In this document: positions 1 through 8,154 of the stretch, one piece after another
Layout of the letters: every line of letters begins with the position of its first letter
Numbering within the stretch: the stretch's first letter is position 1
From: Actinomycetales bacterium JB111
Lineage (GTDB): Bacteria > Actinomycetota > Actinomycetes > Actinomycetales > Actinomycetaceae
NCBI GenBank assembly: GCA_900163555.1
Contig: FUHX01000077.1
Location: forward strand, 1 to 64,000
Reading direction: 5' to 3'
DNA: 64,000 nt
Position numbers and translations under genes: made by a program
Notes under the pieces: generated by a model
What the model saw: the letters and a program-made list of their open reading frames with translations, nothing else
Databases searched by the model: none
Told to the model about the DNA's origin: nothing

Positions 1-684
1 CGGTACCGGGGTCGGTACCCGGGTCAGTTCCCGGGTCGGTACCCGGGTCGGTACCCGGGTCAGTGCCCGGGTCAGTGCCCGGGTCAGTGCCCGGGTCGGT
101 ACCCGGGTCAGTGCCCGGGTCGGTACCCGGGTCCGTGCCCGGGTCCGTGCCCGGGTCGGTACCGGGGTCGGTACCGGGGTCGGTACCCGGGTCAGTTCCC
201 GGGTCAGTTCCCGGGTCAGTGCCCGGGTCAGTGCCCGGGTCAGTGCCGGGGTCAGTGCCCGGGTCGGTACCGGGGTCGGTACCGGGGTCGGTACCCGGGT
301 CAGTTCCCGGGTCGGTACCCGGGTCGGTACCGGGGTCGGTACCCGGGTCCGTGCCCGGGTCGGTACCCGGGTCAGTTCCCGGGTCCGTGCCCGGGTCCGT
401 GCCCGGGTCGGTACCCGGGTCGGTACCCGGGTCGGTACCCGGGTCCGTGCCCGGGTCGGTACCCGGGTCGGTACCCGGGTCGGTGCCCGGGTCCGTGCCC
501 GGGTCCGTGCCCGGGTCCGTGCCCGGGTCAGTTCCCGGGTCAGTGCCGGGGTCAGTGCCCGGGTCCGTGCCCGGGTCCGTGCCCGGGTCGGTACCGGGGT
601 CCGTGCCGGGGTCGGTACCGGGGTCCGTGCCGGGGTCGGTACCGGGGTCCGTGCCGGGGTCGGTACCCGGGTCAGTTCCCGGAT
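1..684 (-). repeat. 12-bp tandem repeat, 57 units, coding for (DPGT)n
   Basis: Fifty-seven units of 12 bp lie in strict phase from position 1 to 684, inside the surface-protein gene. Read on the minus strand, each unit is GAC/GAT, CCG/CCC, GGT/GGC/GGA, ACC/ACT/ACG, that is Asp-Pro-Gly-Thr. I count eight unit types on the plus strand (cggtacccgggt, cggtaccggggt, cagtgcccgggt, cagtgccggggt, cagttcccgggt, ccgtgcccgggt, ccgtgccggggt, cggtgcccgggt); all differences are synonymous. A degenerate unit encoding DDGT (686-697) precedes the array. The array continues past the window edge, so the true copy number is unknown. Confidence 0.97.
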
Positions 685-2305
685 CCGTGCCGTCATCCGC
701 AGTGGCGCGCACCGACGACGACGCGAAGTCGAGGTTCAGCGCCGAGAGCCCCGGAAGGACCTCAAGGCTGAGCGCGGTGACCGTGAAGCCGCCGGCCTCC
801 AGGTGACCCGGAGTGGGCTGCTCGTTGATCGTGATTGCCACGACCTCGTTAAGCACGTCCAGCAGGGGGTCGAGTCCCGAGAGGACGGGATCGATGAGCC
901 CGTTCAGGTTCGACGCGAGGTCCGTGCCGATCGTGGACAGGAGCCCGCTCGTCGCCCCCTGAAGGACGTCGACGAGTTCCTCGATCAGCGGGGTCGCCAG
1001 GCCGTCGAGCACGTCCTGAAGGCTTATACCGAGGAGCCCGAGGATGGTGTCGAGAACGCCACCATCTGCCTCGATCGAGACGACCGGGTCGCCCGCCATC
1101 GTGCCGGCGAGCTGCCCGAGGGTCGTCTGCACCGTGATGTCCGCCGACGTGCTGTTGAACAGGTAGCTCAGCTCAGCACCCAGCTCGATCGTCACCGCGG
1201 TGTTGTTGAGCACCGTGGTCACGGCCTCGGTGACCTCGCTCGTCAGCGACCCGAGAGCGTCGTTGACGGCCGTGGTGATGCGGCCGATCGCGGCGTCGTC
1301 GAGCAGCTCGGTGTTCGCGGGAAGGCCGTTGAGGCCATCCGGGCCGCCGAGCTGAGCGAGGTTGATGTCGACCGATCCGTCGGACAGATGGATCTCCACG
1401 ATCCCGTTCGGGTCGGTGAGCGTGCTGTTGACGAGCGAGTTGCTGACCTCCTCGAGTGCGACGTCGAGACCGTCGACCCCGATGGTTCCGGTCGACACCT
1501 CCACGCCGATACCGAGGACCGAGAGGTTGATGTCGAGGGCGCCGAGAAGCGAACCGACAACCCCTTCGCTGCCCAGGGCCGTGTCGACGGTCGTGCCGAC
1601 GCCGGTCACCGTGCTGTCGAGAGCGCTCGACAGGCCGGCGACGAGCGGGCTGTGGAAGTTGAACTCCGAGTCGGCGAGGACGTACTCGCTCGTCACGGTC
1701 TCGCCGTTCGCCTCCGCCCGGGACGCGGCGGCCCCGAGGGAGAGCTGGAGCTCGTCCACCACGTTGTCCGTGATGTCCGAGAGCGCCAGCTGATCGAGGA
1801 CGTCGATCAGGTTGACGACCGCCGGACCGTACGCACCCGGACTGGCCGGGTCGAGCGCGATGGCTCCACCCTGCGTCACCGCACCGGCACTTGCGACGGA
1901 CGTCTGGCCGTCGGCGGACTCCGCGAACGAGTGCAGGAGGCCGACCTGGCCGAGGTCCAGGAGGCCCTCCCCGCCGGCCGGGCCGATCAGCGGCAGCGTG
2001 AGGCCGGGCGTGACGGTCACCTGCAAGCCGCTCAGGAGCGACAGGTTCAGCGGCTCGACGTTCGGGCCGGGATCACTCGGGTTGCCGCTGGCGACGCTGG
2101 CCGCCTCGAGCAACTCGGCGGACAACAGCTCCGAGGCCAGCACCTGGCCGAGTGCCTCGGAGTCGTCGGACGGTGCGGCAGATGCCGCACCGATCGGTGC
2201 GATCGCACCGAATGCTAGGGCTGCGGCTGAGACGCCCGCGAGCGATCGTGGAAATCTTCGACGTGGACGGGCGAGTGGGCCTGCCCGATGGACTGGTGGT
2301 TTCAC
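1..2305 (-). CDS. Choice-of-anchor G family secreted surface protein, 3' end outside window
   Basis: The minus-strand frame opens at GTG (2303-2305, MKPPVHRAG...) and stays open to position 1, giving at least 768 codons with no stop, so the C-terminus lies beyond the left edge. The N-terminus has a basic stretch (RPRRRFPRS), a hydrophobic Ala-rich core and an AASAA-type cleavage site near residue 44, a Sec signal. About 490 residues follow that are rich in Leu, Val, Asp, Thr and Asn, typical of choice-of-anchor G beta-rich surface proteins (family known in Cellulomonas and Brevibacterium relatives). From about residue 536 the protein is a DPGT repeat, which I infer is a stalk ahead of an unseen sorting signal. 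GTG is the only start that leads directly into the signal peptide. Role: cell-surface protein, function unknown. The family call is from memory of related proteins; secretion and repeat are seen directly. Confidence 0.8.
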   Translation of the reverse strand, partial: MKPPVHRAGPLARPRRRFPRSLAGVSAAALAFGAIAPIGAASAAPSDDSEALGQVLASELLSAELLEAASVASGNPSDPGPNVEPLNLSLLSGLQVTVTPGLTLPLIGPAGGEGLLDLGQVGLLHSFAESADGQTSVASAGAVTQGGAIALDPASPGAYGPAVVNLIDVLDQLALSDITDNVVDELQLSLGAAASRAEANGETVTSEYVLADSEFNFHSPLVAGLSSALDSTVTGVGTTVDTALGSEGVVGSLLGALDINLSVLGIGVEVSTGTIGVDGLDVALEEVSNSLVNSTLTDPNGIVEIHLSDGSVDINLAQLGGPDGLNGLPANTELLDDAAIGRITTAVNDALGSLTSEVTEAVTTVLNNTAVTIELGAELSYLFNSTSADITVQTTLGQLAGTMAGDPVVSIEADGGVLDTILGLLGISLQDVLDGLATPLIEELVDVLQGATSGLLSTIGTDLASNLNGLIDPVLSGLDPLLDVLNEVVAITINEQPTPGHLEAGGFTVTALSLEVLPGLSALNLDFASSSVRATADDGTDPGTDPGTDPGTDPGTDPGTDPGTDPGTDPGTDPGTDPGTDPGTDPGTDPGTDPGTDPGTDPGTDPGTDPGTDPGTDPGTDPGTDPGTDPGTDPGTDPGTDPGTDPGTDPGTDPGTDPGTDPGTDPGTDPGTDPGTDPGTDPGTDPGTDPGTDPGTDPGTDPGTDPGTDPGTDPGTDPGTDPGTDPGTDPGTDPGTDPGTDPGTDPGTDPGTDPGTDPGTDPGTDPGT

Positions 2306-2733
2306 TTGACTCCCTGAACCTGCTTGACATGGTTCGCACCGCCCCGCGTGCCGGTGGACGCCGGTCGGCGCGACTGCATCGCACGGCCGGCTCACCGCTA
2401 TGCGGACCGGACCGCACCATCGCGATCGGGAAGTGGTGGTACCCACCCCGTCACGCGAGGGCGAACCGGGAATCACCTTGTGAGCGACCCCCGTCTCACC
2501 CGTCATTCACCCCTGTGAGGCGAGCCATACCGATTCCCAGGTACGTGACGGTGGCCGGTTCATAACGAATCAGTTACGTAACGTAGTTCTCGGCCGCGTC
2601 CAGACGCGTCGAGACGCATGGGAGCGGAGATGGAGGCTCGCCGGGGGTGCGCGTGCTCAGCCGCACGACTACGGGGGTGGCCGAAGGCCTCGGGAATGCG
2701 TTGCCGGTCCGTGATACGGACGCCGTTCAAGGC
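2306..2733. other. Intergenic region upstream of surface protein and downstream of iron importer
   Basis: No gene with coding signal is seen. It should hold the promoter of the surface-protein gene and the 3' end of the iron-importer transcript. A small hairpin (stem GTCCGT/ACGGAC, 2707-2721) follows the ATPase stop and could be a weak terminator. A perfect 10-bp palindrome GTTACGTAAC lies at 2573-2582, with a GTGAC at 2545-2549; the GTNAC pentamers resemble those before the LysM gene at the other end of the window. Confidence 0.5.
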
Positions 2734-3489
2734 TCAGTAGTACACAGCGAGCGGACAATCCGGACCGTCGATGATTCGGACATCCGTATCGAAGACACGG
2801 CTCAGGATCTCCGGCCGCATGACCTCCGCCGGCGTGCCGAACTCGCACACCTGCCCGTCCTTCATCGCGCAGATGTAGTCCGCATACTTTCCGGCGAAGT
2901 TGATGTCGTGCAGCACGATGACGACCGTGCGGCCGAGCTCCTCGGCGGCACGCCTGAGGTGCTGCATCATCTGGACCGAGTGCCGCATGTCGAGGTTGTT
3001 GAGCGGCTCGTCGAGCAGCACGTAGTCCGTGTCCTGGGCAAGCACCATGGCGACGTACGCGCGCTGCCGCTGACCGCCGGAGAGCTCGTCGAGGTACCGG
3101 TTCTCCAGCTCGTCGAGGTGGAGGAAGTCGATGGCCTCGCTGATGACCCGCTCGTCCTCGGCCGTGAGCCGGCCCTTCGAGTGCGGGAAGCGACCGAAGC
3201 CGACCAGCTGGCGGACCGTCAGGCGGGTGATGAAGTGGTTCTCCTGCCGGAGGATCGAGACGATCTTCGCCAGGTCGGACGATCTGGTGGACGAGACGTC
3301 GTAGCCGGCGATCTCGATCGTCCCGGAGTCCATGCCGAGCAGCCGGCCGATCATCGTCAGCGTCGTCGACTTCCCGGCGCCGTTCGGTCCGACCAGCGCC
3401 GTCAGTCCCCGGGCGGGGATCTCGACGTCGACCGGGCCGATGACGACCTCGGAGGAGTAGTCCTTGCGCACCTGCTGGAGCGTGATCAC
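2734..3489 (-). CDS. Ferric-siderophore ABC transporter ATP-binding protein (FecE/FepC-like)
   Basis: The 251-residue ATPase powers import of iron-siderophore across the membrane. Walker A is GPNGAGKST (34-42), signature LSGGQ (136-140), Walker B YVLLDEP (156-162), and the H-loop His is about residue 194 in VLHDINFAG. The start is the GTG at 3489, which overlaps the stop of the upstream permease as GTGA, a sign of translational coupling; longer in-frame readings go through antisense-looking, unconserved sequence. The C-terminal segment with DGPDCPLAVYY is typical of the siderophore-importer subfamily. It is the last gene of a four-gene minus-strand operon. Confidence 0.95.
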   Translation of the reverse strand: MITLQQVRKDYSSEVVIGPVDVEIPARGLTALVGPNGAGKSTTLTMIGRLLGMDSGTIEIAGYDVSSTRSSDLAKIVSILRQENHFITRLTVRQLVGFGRFPHSKGRLTAEDERVISEAIDFLHLDELENRYLDELSGGQRQRAYVAMVLAQDTDYVLLDEPLNNLDMRHSVQMMQHLRRAAEELGRTVVIVLHDINFAGKYADYICAMKDGQVCEFGTPAEVMRPEILSRVFDTDVRIIDGPDCPLAVYY

Positions 3490-4559
3490 AGTCGGCCTCT
3501 CTTCAGGATGACGGCGAGGAAGACGATGCCCCCGACGAACTCGATGGCGATCGACACCACGGACGCGAACGAGAACACGTTGCGCATGAGGAAATACGCC
3601 CCGGTGAGCACGGTGTAGCCGCACAGCATCGAGATGGGCAGGACGTAGCGGTGGTCCTCGGTGCCGGAGAGCTGGTAGGCGAGCATCGCGACGAGGAAGC
3701 CGAGGAACGTCATGCGTCCGACGAGCGCGGTCGACACGGCCATGAGGACCGAGACGAGGACGAGGATCCGGATGACCTCGGCCTTGTGGTTGATGCCCAG
3801 CCCCTTGGCCATGTCGCGGCCGAGCGCCACCACGTTGAGCACGCGGGCCCGCGCGAGGAGGAGTCCCCCGGCAACGACGCACAGCGGGATGGCCAGCGGG
3901 TAGTACGAGCTGTCGGCGTTCGCGACGGAGCCGAACATCCGGGCGGTCAGCACGTCGAACTCGCTCGGGGTGAGCAGTCGCTGCATGAAGGCCGAGACGG
4001 AGCCGAGCCCGCCGCCGATGACGATGCCGACCAGCAGCATCACGTGGAGGTTCCCGTACCGGCCCGACAGCAGCCAGCCGAACAGGCCGAGGGAGAGCCC
4101 CACCATGAGGGCCACCATGAGCGCGAACTGGGCCACCCCCTGGAGCATGACGACACCGCTGATGCCCATGACGTAGACGGCGGTGGTCTGCACGGCCACG
4201 TACAGGGAGTCGAAGCCGAGGATCGACGGCGTGATGATCCGATTCGCCGTGGCCGTCTGGAACGCGACGGTCGCGATCGCCTGGCTGCAGGCGACGATCG
4301 CCATCGCGATGATGCCCTCGAAGCGCGACTTCGCGATGATCCACCACCTCGGGTCGCCCCACGGGATCGGGTTGTCCCACATGAGCAGGCCGATCGTGAA
4401 CGCCACGGAGAGGACGATGAGGACCGTCAGGGCGACGACGAACTGCACGCGCCTGCCCCGCGTCGCGAACGCGCCCGAGCGGCGCGGGCGCGGCTGTGCC
4501 CGGCCCGGCTTCTCGTCGGGCGACGCTGCCACCCTCTCGTCCACCACGCGCTCAGCCAC
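3486..4559 (-). CDS. Iron-siderophore ABC transporter permease (FecCD family)
   Basis: The 357-residue integral membrane protein has a charged cytoplasmic N-terminus of about 38 residues, then roughly nine to ten hydrophobic segments. FecCD hallmarks are visible, such as ANRIITPSILGFDSLY (the conserved N-(R)-ITP-ILG region) and the GxxxxxLGRDMAKGLGINHK coupling-loop region about residue 240-260. It would pair with the other permease to form the transmembrane channel. GTG start; its 5' end overlaps the upstream permease by 8 bp, and its stop overlaps the ATPase start by 4 bp. Confidence 0.94.
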   Translation of the reverse strand: MAERVVDERVAASPDEKPGRAQPRPRRSGAFATRGRRVQFVVALTVLIVLSVAFTIGLLMWDNPIPWGDPRWWIIAKSRFEGIIAMAIVACSQAIATVAFQTATANRIITPSILGFDSLYVAVQTTAVYVMGISGVVMLQGVAQFALMVALMVGLSLGLFGWLLSGRYGNLHVMLLVGIVIGGGLGSVSAFMQRLLTPSEFDVLTARMFGSVANADSSYYPLAIPLCVVAGGLLLARARVLNVVALGRDMAKGLGINHKAEVIRILVLVSVLMAVSTALVGRMTFLGFLVAMLAYQLSGTEDHRYVLPISMLCGYTVLTGAYFLMRNVFSFASVVSIAIEFVGGIVFLAVILKRGRL

Positions 4560-5541
4560 GGCGACGCTGCCTCAGCACGAGGGCGACGAAGACCACGGCG
4601 CCGAGCACCCCGAGGATGAGCGAGACGGGCACCTCGAACGGGCTGATGATCGTGCGCCCGATGAGGTCGCAGAGCGTCACGATGGCGACGCCGACCAGGC
4701 ACACCCACGGAAGGTTGCTGCGCAGGTCGTCACCGCGGATCATCGACACGATGTTCGGCACGATCAGTCCCAGGAACGGCAGGTTCCCGACGACGACGGT
4801 CACCACGCCCGTGGCGACCGCCACGAGCACGGTGCCGATCATCAGGATCCGGTAGTAGTTCAGTCCGACGTTCGTCGCCACCTCGACGCCGAGGCCCGCC
4901 ACGGTGAACCGGTCGGCCGCGACGAAGATGAGGACACCGACGATGACGGTGATCCACAGGTACTCGTAGTTGCCCCGCACGATCCGCGTGAAGCTGCCCT
5001 GGAACCAGACGCCGAGGTTCTGGAGCGTGTCGGTCTCGAGGGCGACGAACGTGGACACGGCGCTGACGACCGCGCCGAGCATGATGCCGACGATCGGCAC
5101 GATGAGCGAGGAGCGCAGCGAGACGCGCCGCAGGAAGAGGAAGAAGATCATCGTGCCGACGAAGGCGAAGACGACCGCGCCGGTCATCTTCGCGAGCATC
5201 GTCGCGGTCGGGCTGATGATCATGACGGTGAGCAGGCCGAGCCCCGCCCACTCGGTCGTACCGGTCGTCGTCGGCTCGACGAACCGGTTCTGGGTGAGCA
5301 GCTGCATGACGAGGCCGCACATCGACATGGCGGCGCCCGCGAAGATCAGCGCGAGGGTGCGCGGGATCCGGGTGATGTTGAACATCGGGACGCCCTCGAC
5401 GTCGCCGAAGGTGTCGAACTGGCCGGTCAGCAGGGACCCGACCACGAGGCCGACGACGATCACCAGGCCGACCAGGAACCACCGGTCGACGAGGCGGCGA
5501 CGCGTGCGCGCCGCCGGGGCTGCTGGACTGCTCACTGTCAT
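4552..5541 (-). CDS. Iron-siderophore ABC transporter permease (FecCD family)
   Basis: The 329-residue membrane protein has a FecCD fold, with the family region MCGLVMQLLTQNRFVEPTTT (about 95-114) and a second coupling region near GLGVEVATNVGLNY. It is the first permease gene of the iron-importer operon and sits about 150 bp downstream of the binding-protein gene, separated by a strong hairpin. A GAGG ribosome-binding sequence precedes ATG 5541. It is likely a heterodimer partner of the adjacent permease. Confidence 0.94.
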   Translation of the reverse strand: MTVSSPAAPAARTRRRLVDRWFLVGLVIVVGLVVGSLLTGQFDTFGDVEGVPMFNITRIPRTLALIFAGAAMSMCGLVMQLLTQNRFVEPTTTGTTEWAGLGLLTVMIISPTATMLAKMTGAVVFAFVGTMIFFLFLRRVSLRSSLIVPIVGIMLGAVVSAVSTFVALETDTLQNLGVWFQGSFTRIVRGNYEYLWITVIVGVLIFVAADRFTVAGLGVEVATNVGLNYYRILMIGTVLVAVATGVVTVVVGNLPFLGLIVPNIVSMIRGDDLRSNLPWVCLVGVAIVTLCDLIGRTIISPFEVPVSLILGVLGAVVFVALVLRQRRRG

Positions 5542-5630
5542 TCGGACCTCAGGATCGACGACCGGGGATCCCGCCGTGCCTGTCGGCCGGCGGCCCGGTC
5601 GCGCTCACTCTCGTTCGGGCGTGGACTGCA

Positions 5631-5672
5631 CCCCGTGCGGCGGGCCGGGGACGGCCGGCCCGCCGCACGGGG
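5631..5672. terminator. 18-bp perfect hairpin between binding-protein and permease genes
   Basis: A perfect inverted repeat has arms at 5631-5648 and 5655-5672 with a 6-nt loop. It lies just downstream of the siderophore-binding-protein stop and upstream of the first permease on the same strand. There is no U-tract. Its likely role is partial termination or 3'-end protection, giving more binding protein than membrane components, as in many ABC operons; the role is inferred. Confidence 0.75.
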
Positions 5673-5688
5673 ATGCTCACGGGCGCGG

Positions 5689-6777
5689 TCAGGCAGCGGC
5701 CTCGAGCGCGTCCGCGAAGTCGTTGAGGAACTCCGTGTAGGTCTGGATGCCCTCGTTCGTGTAGGTGTCCGCGGGCATGTAGACGATCTGCTGGTCCTGG
5801 ACCGCCGGCACGCCGGCAAGCGCCTCGGAGGACTCGACGATCTCGGCGGCCGGCGAGTAGGCCGGGTCGTCCGCGGAGATGGCCGCGTCACGGTCCATGA
5901 CGAGGATCCAGTCCGGGCCGGCGTCGGCGATCGCCTCGACAGAGATGTCGTCACCCTGGTGGTTGTCGGAGGATCCGTCGACCTCGAGCGCCGGGGTCAG
6001 TTCGGCGAAGTCGAAGACCGGCCCGAGCGTGCGGCCCAGGCCCGGCGCGATGTAGCCGATGTCGCCGCCGGAGACGTTCACGGCCATGACCGTGTCCTCG
6101 GCGTCATAGGCGTCCTGCACGCGGGAGACGGCGGCCTCGAAGTCCTCCACCAGCTGGGCAGCGTCATCCTCGTGACCGAAGATCTCACCGAGCACCGTGA
6201 TCTGGCGGATGAGCTCCTGGTCGAACGGCTCGCCCTCGCGCGGGTCGAGGTCGACGACCGTGGCGTTCGGCGCCAGCTCGGCGAAGTCCGGCGCGTACTG
6301 CGTGAAGCGCTGGCCGTTGATGATGAGGTCCGGGTCGACCGCGACGACGGCCTCGAGGTCCGGCTCCCGGTGCGAGCCGAGGTCGATGATGGCCGGGTCC
6401 TCGGTGTAGCTGATCGTGTCCGGCATGAGAGAGACCGCGGCGGCCTGGAGCTCGACGCCCCAGTCGGCGAGGGCCTCGAACGTACGGTTGTCCGTCGCGA
6501 CCACGGACTGCGGCGGCGTCGAGATCTCGTGGGTGCCGTTGTTGTCCTCGAAGGTCACCGTTCCGGCCGCCTGGGCGTCGTCGGAGTCGCTCCCCTCCCC
6601 CGCGTCGTCGGACCCGGCCTCGTCGGACGAGCTCTCGGACCCCTCCGTCTCGTCGGACTGCGACGTATCGTCGCTCGAGGAGTCCTCGGTTCCGTCCTCG
6701 TCGGACGAGCAGGCGGCAACGGCCACCAGCGAGGCGGCCGCGAGGCCGCCGATCAGGGATCGACGCAGGGTCTTCAT
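5689..6777 (-). CDS. Ferric-siderophore-binding lipoprotein (FepB/FhuD-like)
   Basis: The 362-residue extracellular lipoprotein has a signal peptide and lipobox (LVAVAAC, lipidated Cys23). A Ser/Asp/Glu-rich linker spans about residues 26-75, followed by a class III periplasmic-binding fold with phrases such as LGSHREPDLEAVVAVDPDLI and PDWILVMDRD. It captures ferric siderophore and passes it to the two permeases encoded next. ATG 6777 is chosen because GGAG lies 6 nt upstream; an ATG ten codons further up would put this Shine-Dalgarno inside the gene. An IdeR-like box lies 44 bp upstream, so iron repression is likely. Confidence 0.94.
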   Translation of the reverse strand: MKTLRRSLIGGLAAASLVAVAACSSDEDGTEDSSSDDTSQSDETEGSESSSDEAGSDDAGEGSDSDDAQAAGTVTFEDNNGTHEISTPPQSVVATDNRTFEALADWGVELQAAAVSLMPDTISYTEDPAIIDLGSHREPDLEAVVAVDPDLIINGQRFTQYAPDFAELAPNATVVDLDPREGEPFDQELIRQITVLGEIFGHEDDAAQLVEDFEAAVSRVQDAYDAEDTVMAVNVSGGDIGYIAPGLGRTLGPVFDFAELTPALEVDGSSDNHQGDDISVEAIADAGPDWILVMDRDAAISADDPAYSPAAEIVESSEALAGVPAVQDQQIVYMPADTYTNEGIQTYTEFLNDFADALEAAA

Positions 6778-6820
6778 GGGGTACTCCATCGCATCTCGTC
6801 GCGGCACCGGCCGCGGGTAC

Positions 6821-6839
6821 TAAGGCAAGGCGACCCTAA
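6821..6839 (-). promoter_or_regulatory. IdeR/DtxR-like iron box
   Basis: On the minus strand the 19-mer TTAGGGTCGCCTTGCCTTA matches the DtxR/IdeR consensus TTAGGTTAGCCTAACCTAA at 14 of 19 positions, including both outer half-site cores. It sits 44 bp upstream of the siderophore-binding-protein start, where repressor binding would block the promoter. The match count is by eye. Confidence 0.8.
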
Positions 6840-6975
6840 GCATATTTACGGCACGTAAGCGGCACGTTTTGGTCGCTGAGACGCGTTGTGAGCGGAATCA
6901 TTCATGGGCACCCCGGATCCGGGACGGCCTCGCGACGGCGATCGCGGGACGCGCTCCGGCGGCGGTGTCGCGTCG

Positions 6976-8025
6976 TCAGCGACGCAGCCGTGAGCGCAAG
7001 GAGCGCACCGCGGCCGTCGCCGAGCGTTTCGCCCGCAGAGCGGCGACGAGGGCCCGGTAGCGGGCCGGACGGAGCACAACGTCCCACGCACCGGGCACCT
7101 CGACGATCTCCTCGCTGAACTTCGTCTTGAAGTCGCGGACCCCGCGGAGCCCGGGAGCGCGGTCCGAGTCGATGCCCATCAGGTCGAACCTGGCGACCCC
7201 CTCGGCCTGCAGCTGCTTCGCCATCTCCCACACGAGAAGGTCGGGGGCACCGCTGCGACGCCCCTCCCCGCTGGAGGCGGCGTAGTAGTACGTGGCCTCC
7301 CCCTGCCCGACGGCGACGATCCCCCAGCACAGCGGGCGGGTGTCCGCGTGCCGGACGGTGAAGAGCCGCGCATGGTCCGGCCCGAGCGAGGACAGCATGG
7401 TCGTGTACTGGCTCATCGGCGCGATGCCGAAGCCGTCGCGCTCGCCGGTCTCCTCCAGCAGCGCGTACAGCTCGGCGAACGCCTCGTCCGTCATGCCGGT
7501 CTCGTCCGCGAAGACGAGGTCCGCGTTGCGGCCGGCCTTCCGCACGTCGCGCCGGCCGCGCTTCTTCATCGAGGCGAGCAGCGTGTCGGCGTCGCCCGCC
7601 CCCGCGAGGTCGAGGACGACGGTGCGGTCGAACGTGACGGACTGAAGGAGCTCGTGCAGGTCCGCCGCGCCGTGCCGCGCGTGCAGGCGGACGAACGCCG
7701 CCGCCGGCTCCGCGGCACGCAGGGACGAGGTGAGGGCGCGACGAAGGCCGGCCTCGACGTCGGGCGTGTCCTCGACCAGCCACACGGGTCCGTGCTTGGC
7801 CCACAGGTAGGTGAACCCGCGGCCCCTCAGCCGGGTGAGCGCGATGACCGCCCGGGGCTCGCCGTCCAGGAGCCACACGTACCGGCCGGCGGGCTCCCGC
7901 CCCGGCATGGCGCGGTCGAAGTCGTCCCACGCCTCCGACTGTTCGACCGGGACGGTGCCGCCCGCGGCGACGACGGCGTCCTCGAGGGCGCCGGGGGTCA
8001 GCGGGACGACCTGCGAGCGGGGCAC
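6976..8025 (-). CDS. FemX-type peptidoglycan interpeptide-bridge aminoacyl transferase
   Basis: The 349-residue protein belongs to the FemABX (tRNA-dependent aminoacyl transferase, double GNAT-like) family: an N-terminal WLLDGEPRAVIAL domain, LWAKHGPVWL (75-84), MKKRGRRDVRKA (153-164) linking to the second domain, and a C-terminal RFDLMGID plus FKTKFS segment typical of the family. Family members add an amino acid from tRNA to the lipid-linked peptidoglycan stem or bridge. The start is GTG 8025, with CGGAGG and 4 nt spacing. It is divergent from a clear paralogue (8155-9189), with about 130 bp between starts. Which amino acid it adds cannot be read from the sequence. Confidence 0.9.
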   Translation of the reverse strand: MPRSQVVPLTPGALEDAVVAAGGTVPVEQSEAWDDFDRAMPGREPAGRYVWLLDGEPRAVIALTRLRGRGFTYLWAKHGPVWLVEDTPDVEAGLRRALTSSLRAAEPAAAFVRLHARHGAADLHELLQSVTFDRTVVLDLAGAGDADTLLASMKKRGRRDVRKAGRNADLVFADETGMTDEAFAELYALLEETGERDGFGIAPMSQYTTMLSSLGPDHARLFTVRHADTRPLCWGIVAVGQGEATYYYAASSGEGRRSGAPDLLVWEMAKQLQAEGVARFDLMGIDSDRAPGLRGVRDFKTKFSEEIVEVPGAWDVVLRPARYRALVAALRAKRSATAAVRSLRSRLRR

Positions 8026-8154
8026 GGAACCTCCGGGATGAGTCGGGGCGGGCGCGACATACGGCACCCGCGGCTTGCACCGCCCAGGGTACGCGGCGGC
8101 GATAGCCTGGCACCGGCCCGTCGACCGGCGGGCGTGCCCGTGACCGGAGGATCC

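Noticed and set aside
1-684. CRISPR-like array
   Set aside because: Units are contiguous 12-mers with no unique spacers and no cas genes; the array is in frame inside a protein gene.
63-806. Plus-strand frame encoding a long PGSV repeat
   Set aside because: It is the antisense reading of the 12-bp array. The minus-strand frame has a signal peptide, all variation is synonymous only in that frame, and the downstream sequence has coding bias there.
803-2218. Plus-strand 471-residue frame opposite the surface protein
   Set aside because: Highly charged Arg/Glu/Val composition without domains, an artefact of high GC antisense to the true gene.
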